A stretch of 64,000 nt of DNA from Euonymus europaeus (taxonomy: Eukaryota > Streptophyta > Magnoliopsida > Celastrales > Celastraceae), in assembly GCA_963580455.1 (NCBI GenBank), contig OY756960.1, positions 10,106,001 through 10,170,000 on the forward strand. Direction: 5' to 3'. The translations under genes were made by a program, and so were the position numbers. The notes under the pieces were generated by a model that was not told the origin of the DNA, made no database searches, and saw only the letters and a list, made by a program, of their open reading frames with translations. Every line of letters begins with the position of its first letter. Position 1 is the first letter of the stretch. Below, in pieces: positions 46,865 through 58,860 of the stretch.

Positions 46865-49800
46865 ATGTCAAATTTTACGAGTATAACTTTCTAGATTATT
46901 TCGATTCCAAAACACCAACTTTCTATGCCAAATGGACGAAAACAGTTAAAGCTCCTCCATAGATAGAGTTGAGCAACTTCGGACCATGAAAGTTGCTCGG
47001 TGTACACTTTTTATTGTTCTTCTATGTCAAATTTTACGAGTATAACTTCCTAGATTATTTCAATTCCAAAACACGAACTTTCTATGAAAAATGGACAAAA
47101 ACCGTTAAAAGCTCATCCATAGATAGAGTTTAGCAACTTCGGACCATAAAAGTTGCTCGGTGTACACCTTTTATTGTTCTTCTATGTCAAATTTTACGAG
47201 TATAAGCTTCCTAGATTATTTCGATGCCAAAAGACCACCTTTCTTCGACAAATGAACAAAAATCGATAAAAGCTCCACCATAGATTGAGTTGAGCAACTT
47301 CGGACCATCAAAGTTGCTCGGTGTACACATTTTATTGTTCTTTTATGTCAAATTTTACGAGTATAACTTCCTAGATTATTTCGATGCCAAAACACCAACT
47401 TTCTATGTCAATTGGACAAAAACCGTTACAAGCTCCTCCATAGATAGAGTTGAGCAACTTCTGACCATCAATGTTGCTCGGTGTACACTTTTTATTGTTC
47501 TTCTATGTCAAATTTTACGTGTATAAGCTTCCTAGATTACTTCAACGCCAAAACAGCTCATATCTATGCCAAATGGACAAAAACCGTTAAAAGCTCCTCC
47601 ATAGATAGAGTTGAGCAACTTCGGAGCATGAAAGTTGCTCGGTGTACACTTTTTAGTGTTCTTTTATGTCAAATTTTACGAGTATAACTTGCTAGATTAT
47701 TTCGATGCCAAAAGACCACCTTTCTTCGACAAATGAACAAAAATCGATAAAAGCTCCACCATTGATAGAGTTGAGCAACTTCGGACCATCAATGTTGCTC
47801 GGTGTACACTTTTTAGTGTTCTTCTATGTCAAATTTTACGTGTATAAGCTTCCTAGATTATTTCGATGCCAAAACACCTCATATCTATGCCAAATGGACA
47901 AAAACCGTTAAAAGCTCCTACATAGATAGAGTTGAGCAAATTCGGACCATGAAAGTTGCTCGGTGTACACTTTTTATTGTTCTTCTATGTCAAATTTTAC
48001 GAGTATAAGCTTCGTAGATTATTTCGATGGCAAAAATCTACATATCTATGCCAAATGGAAAAAACCGTTAAAAGCTCCTCCCTAGATGGAGTTGAGCAAC
48101 TTCGGACCATGAAAGTTGCTCGGTGTACACTTTTTATTGTTCTTCTATGTCAAATTTTACGAGTATAACTTCCTAGATTATTTCGATTCCAAAACAAGGC
48201 CTTTCTATGAAAAACGGAGGAAAACGATTAAAATCATCTCCATAGATAGTGTTGAGCAACTTCGGACCATGAAAGTTGCTTGGTGTACACTTTTTATTGT
48301 TCTTCTTTGTCAAATTTTATGAATATAAGCTTCCTAGATTATTTCGATGCCAAAACACCAACTTTCTATGACAAATGGAGAAAAACCGTTAAAAGCTCCT
48401 CCATAGATAGAGTTGAGCAACTTCGGACCATGAAAGTTGCTCGGTGTACACTTTTTAGTGTTCTTCTATGTCAAATTTTACGAGTATAACTTCCTAGATT
48501 ATTTCGATTCCAAAACACCAACTTTCTATGCTAAATGGACGAAAACAGTTAAAGCTCCTCCATAGATAGAGTTGAGCAACTTCGGACCATGAAAGTTGCT
48601 CGGTGTACACTTTTTATTGTTCTTCTATGTCAAATTTTACGAGTATAACTTGCTAGATTATTTCAATTCCAAAACACGAACTTTCTATGAAAAATGGACA
48701 AAAACCGTTAAAAGCTCATCCATAGATAGAGTTTAGCAACTTCGGACCATAAAAGTTGCTCGGTGTACACTTTTTATTGTTCTTCTATGTCAAATTTTAC
48801 GAGTATAAGCTTCTTAGATTATTTCGATGCCAAAAGACCACCTTTCTTCGACAAATGAACAAAAATCGATAAAAGCTCCACCATAGATAGAGTTGAGCAA
48901 CTTCGGACCATCAAAGTTGCTCGGTGTACACATTTTATTGTTCTTTTATGTCAAATTTTACGAGTATAACTTCCTAGATTATTTCGATGCCAAAACACCA
49001 ACTTTCTATGTCAATTGGACAAAAACCGTTAAAAGCTCCTCCATAGATAGAGTTGAGCAACTTCTGACCATCAATGTTGCTCGGTGTACACTTTTTATTG
49101 TTCTTCTATGTCAAATTTTACGTGTATAAGCTTCCTAGATTACTTCGACGCCAAAACAGCTCATATCTATGCCAAATGGACAAAAACCGTTAAAAGCACC
49201 TTCATAGATAGAGTTGAGCAAATTCGGACCATGAAAGTTGCTCGGTGTACACTTTTTATTGTTCTTCTATGTCAAATTTTACGACTATAAGCTTCGTAGA
49301 TTATTTCGATGCCAAAACACCTCATATCTATGCCAAATAGACAAAAACCCTTAAAAGCTCCTCCATAGATAGAGTTGAGCAACTTCAGAGCATGAAAGTT
49401 GCTCGGTGTACACTTTTTAGTGTTCTTTTATGTCAAATTTTACGAGTATAACTTCCTAGATTATTTCGATGGCAAAAGACCACCTTTCTTCGACAAATGA
49501 ACAAAAATCGATAAAAGCTCCACCATAGATAGAGTTGAGCAACTTCGGACCATCAATGTTGCTCGGTGTACACATTTTATTGTTCTTCTATGTCAAATTT
49601 TACGTGTATAAGCTTCCTAGATTATTTCGATGCCAAAACACCTCATATCTATGCCAAATGGACAAAAACCGTTAAAAGCTCCTACATAGATAGAGTTGAG
49701 CAAATTCGGACCATGAAAGTTGCTCGGTGTACACTTTTTATTGTTCTTCTATGTCAAATTTTACGAGTATAAGCTTCGTAGATTATTTCGATGGCAAAAA

Positions 49801-49911
49801 TCTACATATCTATGCCAAATGGACAAAAACCGTTAAAAGCTCCTCCCTAGATGGAGTTGAGCAACTTCGGACCATGAAAGTTGCTCGGTGTACACTTTTT
49901 ATTGTTCTTCT
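46865..49911 (+). repeat. 19-mer HOR, 3047 bp, copy 0
   Basis: Order K-G-D-H-(I/L)-D-B-J-F-E-K-G-D-H-I-L-D-B-J, 19 monomers and 3047 bp. The first ten are the 11-mer series with I and L fused into one monomer. The last nine are the same series with F and E missing. Differences from later copies include TTACTTCAACGCC (about 47538) and AACGGAGGAAAACG (about 48214). Confidence 0.9.
47505..47665 (+). repeat. Chimeric monomer I/L (161 bp)
   Basis: The left half is I-like (AAAACAGCTCATATC), the right half L-like (GGAGCATGAAAG, TTTTTAGTGTTCTTTTATG). It replaces the separate I and L monomers of the 11-mer and recurs at the same place in every 19-mer copy (about 50694, 52456, 55503, 58550, 60796). 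Confidence 0.82.
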
Positions 49912-50053
49912 ATGTCAAATTTTACGAGTATAACTTCCTAGATTATTTCGATTCCAAAACAAGACCTTTCTATGAAAAACGGAGAAAAACCATTAAAATC
50001 ATCTCCATAGATAGAGTTGAGCAACTTCGGTGTACACTTTTTATTGTTCTTCT
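49912..50053 (+). repeat. F monomer with 18-bp deletion (142 bp)
   Basis: At 50030/50031 CTTCGG is joined directly to TGTACAC. The matching F at 46513-46719 has 18 more bases between them. The lost stretch starts after one CGG and ends with another CGG. It removes the right arm of the dyad. Confidence 0.88.
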
Positions 50054-50373
50054 TTGTCAAATTTTATGAGTATAAGCTTCCTAGATTATTTCGATGCCGA
50101 AACACCAACTTTCTATGACAAATGGATAAAAACCGTTAAAAGCTCCTCCATAGATAGAGTTGAGCAACTTCGGACCATGAAAGTTGCTCGGTGTACACTT
50201 TTTAGTGTTCTTCTATGTCAAATTTTACGAGTATAACTTCCTAGATTATTTCGATTCCAAAACACCAACTTTCTATGCCAAATGGACGAAAACAGTTAAA
50301 GCTCCTCCATAGATAGAGTTGAGCAACTTCGGACCATGAAAGTTGCTCGGTGTACACTTTTTATTGTTCTTCT

Positions 50374-50533
50374 ATGTCAAATTTTACGAGTATAACTTCC
50401 TAGATTATTTCAATTCCAAAACACGAACTTTCTATGAAAAATGGACAAAAACCGTTAAAAGCACATCCATAGATAGAGTTGAGCAACTTCGGACCATCAA
50501 AGTTGCTCGGTGTACACATTTTATTGTTCTTTT
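50374..50533 (+). repeat. Chimeric monomer G/D (160 bp)
   Basis: The left part is G (CAATTCCAAAACACGAAC, TATGAAAAATGG, AGCACATCC); the right part has D marks (GTTGAGCAAC, CATCAAAGTTG, CACATTTTATTG). In copy 0 G and D are separate monomers, and the offset to copy 0 drops from 3350 to 3189, a loss of 161 bp. Confidence 0.85.
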
Positions 50534-51815
50534 ATGTCAAATTTTACGAGTATAACTTCCTAGATTATTTCGATGCCAAAACACCAACTTTCTATGTCAA
50601 TTGGACAAAAACCGTTACAAGCTCCTCCATAGATAGAGTTGAGCAACTTCTGACCATCAATGTTGCTCGGTGTACACTTTTTATTGTTCTTCTATGTCAA
50701 ATTTTACGTGTATAAGCTTCCTAGATTACTTCGACGCCAAAACAGCTCATATCTATGCCAAATGGACAAAAACCGTTAAAAGCTCCTCCATAGATAGAGT
50801 TGAGCAACTTCGGAGCATGAAAGTTGCTCGGTGTACACTTTTTAGTGTTCTTTTATGTCAAATTTTACGAGTATAACTTGCTAGATTATTTCGATGCCAA
50901 AAGACCACCTTTCTTCGACAAATGAACAAAAATCGATAAAAGCTCCACCATTGATAGAGTTGAGCAACTTCGGACCATCAATGTTGCTCGGTGTACACTT
51001 TTTAGTGTTCTTCTATGTCAAATTTTACGTGTATAAGCTTCCTAGATTATTTCGATGCCAAAACACCTCATATCTATGCCAAATGGACAAAAACCGTTAA
51101 AAGCTCCTACATAGATAGAGTTGAGCAAATTCGGACCATGAAAGTTGCTCGGTGTACACTTTTTATTGTTCTTCTATGTCAAATTTTACGAGTATAAGCT
51201 TCGTAGATTATTTCGATGGCAAAAATCTACATATCTATGCCAAATGGAAAAAACCGTTAAAAGCTCCTCCCTAGATGGAGTTGAGCAACTTCGGACCATG
51301 AAAGTTGCTCGGTGTACACTTTTTATTGTTCTTCTATGTCAAATTTTACGAGTATAACTTCCTAGATTATTTCGATTCCAAAACACCAACTTTCTATGCC
51401 AAATGGACGAAAACAGTTCAAGCTCCTCCATAGATAGAGTTGAGCAACTTCGGACCATGAAAGTTGCTCGGTGTACACTTTTTATTGTTCTTCTATGTCA
51501 AATTTTACGTGTATAAGCTTCCTAGATTATTTCGATGCCAAAACACCTCATATCTATGCCAAATGGACAAAAACCGTTAAAAGCTCCTACATAGATAGAG
51601 TTGAGCAAATTCGGACCATGAAAGTTGCTCGGTGTACACTTTTTATTGTTCTTCTATGTCAAATTTTACGAGTATAAGCTTCGTAGATTATTTCGATGGC
51701 AAAAATCTACATATCTATGCCAAATGGAAAAAACCGTTAAAAGCTCCTCCCTAGATGGAGTTGAGCAACTTCGGACCATGAAAGTTGCTCGGTGTACACT
51801 TTTTATTGTTCTTCT

Positions 51816-54800
51816 ATGTCAAATTTTACGAGTATAACTTCCTAGATTATTTCGATTCCAAAACACCAACTTTCTATGCCAAATGGACGAAAACAGTTAA
51901 AGCTCCTCCATAGATAGAGTTGAGCAACTTCGGACCATGAAAGTTGCTCGGTGTACACTTTTTATTGTTCTTCTATGTCAAATTTTACGAGTATAACTTC
52001 CTAGATTATTTCAATTCCAAAACACGAACTTTCTATGAAAAATGGACAAAAACCGTTAAAAGCTCATCCATAGATAGAGTTTAGCAACTTCGGACCATAA
52101 AAGTTGCTCGGTGTACACCTTTTATTGTTCTTCTATGTCAAATTTTACGAGTATAAGCTTCCTAGATTATTTCGATGGCAAAAGACCACCTTTCTTCGAC
52201 AAATGAACAAAAATCGATAAAAGCTCCACCATAGATTGAGTTGAGCAACTTCGGACCATCAAAGTTGCTCGGTGTACACATTTTATTGTTCTTTTATGTC
52301 AAATTTTACGAGTATAACTTCCTAGATTATTTCGATGCCAAAACACCAACTTTCTATGTCAATTGGACAAAAACCGTTACAAGCTCCTCCATAGATAGAG
52401 TTGAGCAACTTCTGACCATCAATGTTGCTCGGTGTACACTTTTTATTGTTCTTCTATGTCAAATTTTACTTGTATAAGCTTCCTAGATTACTTCGACGCC
52501 AAAACAGCTCATATCTATGCCAAATGGACAAAAACCGTTAAAAGCTTCTCCATAGATAGAGTTGAGCAACTTCGGAGCATGAAAGTTGCTCGGTGTACAC
52601 TTTTTAGTGTTCTTTTATGTCAAATTTTACGAGTATAACTTGCTAGATTATTTCGATGCCAAAAGACCACCTTTCTTCGACAAATGAACAAAAATCGATA
52701 AAAGCTCCACCATTGATAGAGTTGAGCAACTTCGGACCATCAATGTTGCTCTGTGTACACTTTTTAGTGTTCTTCTATGTCAAATTTTACGTGTATAAGC
52801 TTCCTAGATTATTTCGATGCCAAAACACCTCATATCTATGCCAAATGGACAAAAACCGTTAAAAGCTCCTACATAGATAGAGTTGAGCAAATTCGGACCA
52901 TGAAAGTTGCTCGGTGTACACTTTTTATTGTTCTTCTATGTCAAATTTTACGAGTATAAGCTTCGTAGATTATTTCGATGGCAAAAATCTACATATCTAT
53001 GCCAAATGGAAAAAACCGTTAAAAGCTCCTCCCTAGATGGAGTTGAGCAACTTCGGACCATGAAAGTTGCTCGGTGTACACTTTTTATTGTTCTTCTATG
53101 TCAAATTTTACGAGTATAACTTCCTACATTATTTCGATTCCAAAACAAGGCCTTTCTATGAAAAACGGAGAAAAACGATTAAAATCATCTCCATAGATAG
53201 TGTTGAGCAACTTCGGACCATGAAAGTTGCTCGGTGTACACTTTTTATTGTTCTTCTTTGTCAAATTTTATGAGTATAAGCTTCCTAGATTATTTCGATG
53301 CCAAAACACCAACTTTCTATGACAAATGGATAAAAACCGTTAAAAGCTCCTCCATAGATAGAGTTGAGCAACTTCGGACCATGAAAGTTGCTCGGTGTAC
53401 ACTTTTTAGTGTTCTTCTATGTCAAATTTTACGAGTATAACTTCCTAGATTATTTCGATTCCAAAACACCAACTTTCTATGCCAAATGGACGAAAACAGT
53501 TAAAGCTCCTCCATAGATAGAGTTGAGCAACTTCGGACCATGAAAGTTGCTCGGTGTACACTTTTTATTGTTCTTCTATGTCAAATTTTACGAGTATAAC
53601 TTGCTAGATTATTTCAATTCCAAAACACGAACTTTCTATGAAAAATGGACAAAAACCGTTAAAAGCTCATCCATAGATAGAGTTTAGCAACTTCGGACCA
53701 TAAAAGTTGCTCGGTGTACACTTTTTATTGTTCTTCTATGTCAAATTTTACGAGTATAAGCTTCTTAGATTATTTCGATGCCAAAAGACCACCTTTCTTC
53801 GACAAATGAACAAAAATCGATAAAAGCTCCACCATAGATAGAGTTGAGCAACTTCGGACCATCAAAGTTGCTCGGTGTACACATTTTATTGTTCTTTTAT
53901 GTCAAATTTTACGAGTATAACTTCCTAGATTATTTCGATGCCAAAACACCAACTTTCTATGTCAATTGGACAAAAACCGTTAAAAGCTCCTCCATAGATA
54001 GAGTTGAGCAACTTCTGACCATCAATGTTGCTCGGTGTACACTTTTTATTGTTCTTCTATGTCAAATTTTACGTGTATAAGCTTCCTAGATTACTTCGAC
54101 GCCAAAACAGCTCATATCTATGCCAAATGGACAAAAACCGTTAAAAGCACCTTCATAGATAGAGTTGAGCAAATTCGGACCATGAAAGTTGCTCGGTGTA
54201 CACTTTTTATTGTTCTTCTATGTCAAATTTTACGACTATAAGCTTCGTAGATTATTTCGGTGCCAAAACACCTCACATCTATGCCAAATAGACAAAAACC
54301 CTTAAAAGCTCCTCCATAGATAGAGTTGAGCAACTTCAGAGCATGAAAGTTGCTCGGTGTACACTTTTTAGTGTTCTTTTATGTCAAATTTTACGAGTAT
54401 AACTTCCTAGATTATTTCGATGCCAAAAGACCACCTTTCTTCGACAAATGAACAAAAATCGATAAAAGCTCCACCATAGATAGAGTTGAGCAACTTCGGA
54501 CCATCAATGTTGCTCGGTGTACACATTTTATTGTTCTTCTATGTCAAATTTTACGTGTATAAGCTTCCTAGATTATTTCGATGCCAAAACACCTCATATC
54601 TATGCCAAATGGACAAAAACCGTTAAAAGCTCCTACATAGATAGAGTTGAGCAAATTCGGACCATGAAAGTTGCTCGGTGTACACTTTTTATTGTTCTTC
54701 TATGTCAAATTTTACGAGTATAAGCTTCGTAGATTATTTCGATGGCAAAAATCTACATATCTATGCCAAATGGACAAAAACCGTTAAAAGCTCCTCCCTA

Positions 54801-54862
54801 GATGGAGTTGAGCAACTTCGGACCATGAAAGTTGCTCGGTGTACACTTTTTATTGTTCTTCT
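51816..54862 (+). repeat. 19-mer HOR, 3047 bp, copy 1
   Basis: Same order and length as copy 0, 4951 bp downstream of it. Marks shared with copy 2 but not copy 0: GATGGCAAAAGACC in D (about 52173 and 55220), TTTTACTTGTATAAG (about 52466 and 55513), AAAGCTTCTCC (about 52542 and 55589), and TTTCGGTGCC with CACATCTATG in L (about 54257 and 57304). Copies 1 and 2 are therefore sisters. Confidence 0.92.
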
Positions 54863-57800
54863 ATGTCAAATTTTACGAGTATAACTTCCTAGATTATTTC
54901 GATTCCAAAACACCAACTTTCTATGCCAAATGGACGAAAACAGTTAAAGCTCCTCCATAGATAGAGTTGAGCAACTTCGGACCATGAAAGTTGCTCGGTG
55001 TACACTTTTTATTGTTCTTCTATGTCAAATTTTACGAGTATAACTTCCTAGATTATTTCAATTCCAAAACACGAACTTTCTATGAAAAATGGACAAAAAC
55101 CGTTAAAAGCTCATCCATAGATAGAGTTTAGCAACTTCGGACCATAAAAGTTGCTCGATGTACACCTTTTATTGTTCTTCTATGTCAAATTTTACGAGTA
55201 TAAGCTTCCTAGATTATTTCGATGGCAAAAGACCACCTTTCTTCGACAAATGAACAAAAATCGATAAAAGCTCCACCATAGATTGAGTTGAGCAACTTCG
55301 GACCATCAAAGTTGCTCGGTGTACACATTTTATTGTTCTTTTATGTCAAATTTTACGAGTATAACTTCCTAGATTATTTCGATGCCAAAACACCAACTTT
55401 CTATGTCAATTTGACAAAAACCGTTACAAGCTCCTCCATAGATAGAGTTGAGCAACTTCTGACCATCAATGTTGCTCGGTGTACACTTTTTATTGTTCTT
55501 CTATGTCAAATTTTACTTGTATAAGCTTCCTAGATTACTTCGACGCCAAAACAGCTCATATCTATGCCAAATGGACAAAAACCGTTAAAAGCTTCTCCAT
55601 AGATAGAGTTGAGCAACTTCGGAGCATGAAAGTTGCTCGGTGTACACTTTTTAGTGTTCTTTTATGTCAAATTTTACGAGTATAACTTGCTAGATTATTT
55701 CGATGCCAAAAGACCACCTTTCTTCGACAGATGAACAAAAATCGATAAAAGCTCCACCATTGATAGAGTTGAGCAACTTCGGACCATCAATGTTGCTCGG
55801 TGTACACTTTTTAGTGTTCTTCTATGTCAAATTTTACGTGTATAAGCTTCCTAGATTATTTCGATGCCAAAACACCTCATATCTATGCCAAATGGACAAA
55901 AACCGTTAAAAGCTCCTACATAGATAGAGTTGAGCAAATTCGGACCATGAAAGTTGCTCGGTGTACACTTTTTATTGTTCTTCTATGTCAAATTTTACGA
56001 GTATAAGCTTCGTAGATTATTTCGATGGCAAAAATCTACATATCTATGCCAAATGGAAAAAACCGTTAAAAGCTCCTCCCTAGATGGAGTTGAGCAACTT
56101 CGGACCATGAAAGTTGCTCGGTGTACACTTTTTATTGTTCTTCTATGTCAAATTTTACGAGTATAACTTCCTAGATTATTTCGATTCCAAAACAAGGCCT
56201 TTCTATGAAAAACGGAGAAAAACGATTAAAATCATCTCCATAGATAGTGTTGAGCAACTTCGGACCATGAAAGTTGCTCGGTGTACACTTTTTATTGTTC
56301 TTCTTTGTCAAATTTTATGAGTATAAGCTTCCTAGATTATTTCGATGCCAAAACACCAACTTTCTATGACAAATGGATAAAAACCGTTAAAAGCTCCTTC
56401 ATAGATAGAGTTGAGCAACTTCGGACCATGAAAGTTGCTCGGTGTACACTTTTTAGTGTTCTTCTATGTCAAATTTTACGAGTATAACTTCCTAGATTAT
56501 TTCGATTCCAAAACACCAACTTTCTATGCCAAATGGACGAAAACAGTTAAAGCTCCTCCATAGATAGAGTTGAGCAACTTCGGACCATGAAAGTTGCTCG
56601 GTGTACACTTTTTATTGTTCTTCTATGTCAAATTTTACGAGTATAACTTGCTAGATTATTTCAATTCCAAAACACGAACTTTCTATGAAAAATGGACAAA
56701 AACCGTTAAAAGCTCATCCATAGATAGAGTTTAGCAACTTCGGACCATAAAAGTTGCTCGGTGTACACTTTTTATTGTTCTTCTATGTCAAATTTTACGA
56801 GTATAAGCTTCTTAGATTATTTCGATGCCAAAAGACCACCTTTCTTCGACAAATGAACAAAAATCGATAAAAGCTCCACCATAGATAGAGTTGAGCAACT
56901 TCGGACCATCAAAGTTGCTCGGTGTACACATTTTATTGTTCTTTTATGTCAAATTTTACGAGTATAACTTCCTAGATTATTTCGATGCCAAAACACCAAC
57001 TTTCTATGTCAATTGGACAAAAACCGTTAAAAGCTCCTCCATAGATAGAGTTGAGCAACTTCTGACCATCAATGTTGCTCGGTGTACACTTTTTATTGTT
57101 CTTCTATGTCAAATTTTACGTGTATAAGCTTCCTAGATTACTTCGACGCCAAAACAGCTCATATCTATGCCAAATGGACAAAAACCGTTAAAAGCACCTT
57201 CATAGATAGAGTTGAGCAAATTCGGACCATGAAAGTTGCTCGGTGTACACTTTTTATTGTTCTTCTATGTCAAATTTTACGACTATAAGCTTCGTAGATT
57301 ATTTCGGTGCCAAAACACCTCACATCTATGCCAAATAGACAAAAACCCTTAAAAGCTCCTCCATAGATAGAGTTGAGCAACTTCAGAGCATGAAAGTTGC
57401 TCGGTGTACACTTTTTAGTGTTCTTTTATGTCAAATTTTACGAGTATAACTTCCTAGATTATTTCGATGCCAAAAGACCACCTTTCTTCGACAAATGAAC
57501 AAAAATCGATAAAAGCTCCACCATAGATAGAGTTGAGCAACTTCGGACCATCAATGTTGCTCGGTGTACAAATTTTATTGTTCTTCTATGTCAAATTTTA
57601 CGTGTATAAGCTTCCTAGATTATTTCGATGCCAAAACACCTCATATCTATGCCAAATGGACAAAAACCGTTAAAAGCTCCTACATAGATAGAGTTGAGCA
57701 AATTCGGACCATGAAAGTTGCTCGGTGTACACTTTTTATTGTTCTTCTATGTCAAATTTTACGAGTATAAGCTTCGTAGATTATTTCGATGGCAAAAATC

Positions 57801-57909
57801 TACATATCTATGCCAAATGGACAAAAACCGTTAAAAGCTCCTCCCTAGATGGAGTTGAGCAACTTCGGACCATGAAAGTTGCTCGGTGTACACTTTTTAT
57901 TGTTCTTCT
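54863..57909 (+). repeat. 19-mer HOR, 3047 bp, copy 2
   Basis: Directly abuts copy 1, with a constant offset of 3047 bp. Private differences include GTCAATTTGACAAA (about 55406), CGACAGATGAAC (about 55725) and TGTACAAATTTTATT (about 57567). Confidence 0.92.
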
Positions 57910-58860
57910 ATGTCAAATTTTACGAGTATAACTTCCTAGATTATTTCGATTCCAAAACACCAACTTTCTATGCCAAATGGACGAAAACAGTTAAAGCTCC
58001 TCCATAGATAGAGTTGAGCAACTTCGGACCATGAAAGTTGCTCGGTGTACACTTTTTATTGTTCTTCTATGTCAAATTTTACGAGTATAACTTCCTAGAT
58101 TATTTCAATTCCAAAACACGAACTTTCTATGAAAAATGGACAAAAACCGTTAAAAGCTCATCCATAGATAGAGTTTAGCAACTTCGGACCATAAAAGTTG
58201 CTCGATGTACACCTTTTATTGTTCTTCTATGTCAAATTTTACGAGTATAAGCTTCCTAGATTATTTCGATGCCAAAAGACCACCTTTCTTCGACAAATGA
58301 ACAAAAATCGATAAAAGCTCCACCATAGATTGAGTTGAGCAACTTCGGACCATCAAAGTTGCTCGGTGTACACATTTTATTGTTCTTTTATGTCAAATTT
58401 TACGAGTATAACTTCCTAGATTATTTCGATGCAAAAACACCAACTTTCTATGTCAATTGGACAAAAACCGTTACAAGCTCCTCCATAGATAGAGTTGAGC
58501 AACTTCTGACCATCAATGTTGCTCGGTGTACACTTTTTATTGTTCTTCTATGTCAAATTTTACGTGTGTAAGCTTCCTAGATTACTTCGACGCCAAAACA
58601 GCTCATATCTATGCCAAATGGACAAAAACCGTTAAAAGCTCCTCCATAGATAGAGTTGAGCAACTTCGGAGCATGAAAGTTGCTCGGTGTACACTTTTTA
58701 GTGTTCTTTTATGTCAAATTTTACGAGTATAACTTACTAGATTATTTCGATGCCAAAAGACCACCTTTCTTCGACAAATGAACAAAAATCGATAAAAACT
58801 CCACCATTGATAGAGTTGAGCAACTTCGGACCATCAATGTTGCTCGGTGTACACTTTTTA
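57910..58860 (+). repeat. 19-mer HOR, partial copy 3 (first six monomers)
   Basis: Continues the 3047-bp period through K-G-D-H-(I/L)-D. It then switches at about 58860 from the expected ACTTTTTAGTG to ACTTTTTATTG and continues as I-L-D-B-J, 1765 bp from the matching series at 57082. The switch lies in the right flank of the D monomer. Confidence 0.87.

Larger units (their letters stand above)
49912..51815 (+). repeat. Rearranged 19-mer block, 1904 bp, 12 monomers
   Basis: Order F(18-bp deletion)-E-K-(G/D chimera)-H-(I/L)-D-B-J-K-B-J. Against copy 0 it has lost monomers by a G/D fusion and carries a B-J-K triplet duplicated at an offset of 480 bp (51145 versus 51625). The two K monomers differ: AACAGTTCAAGC near 51413 and AACAGTTAAAGC near 51893. 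This is a locally scrambled HOR between two intact copies. Confidence 0.85.
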
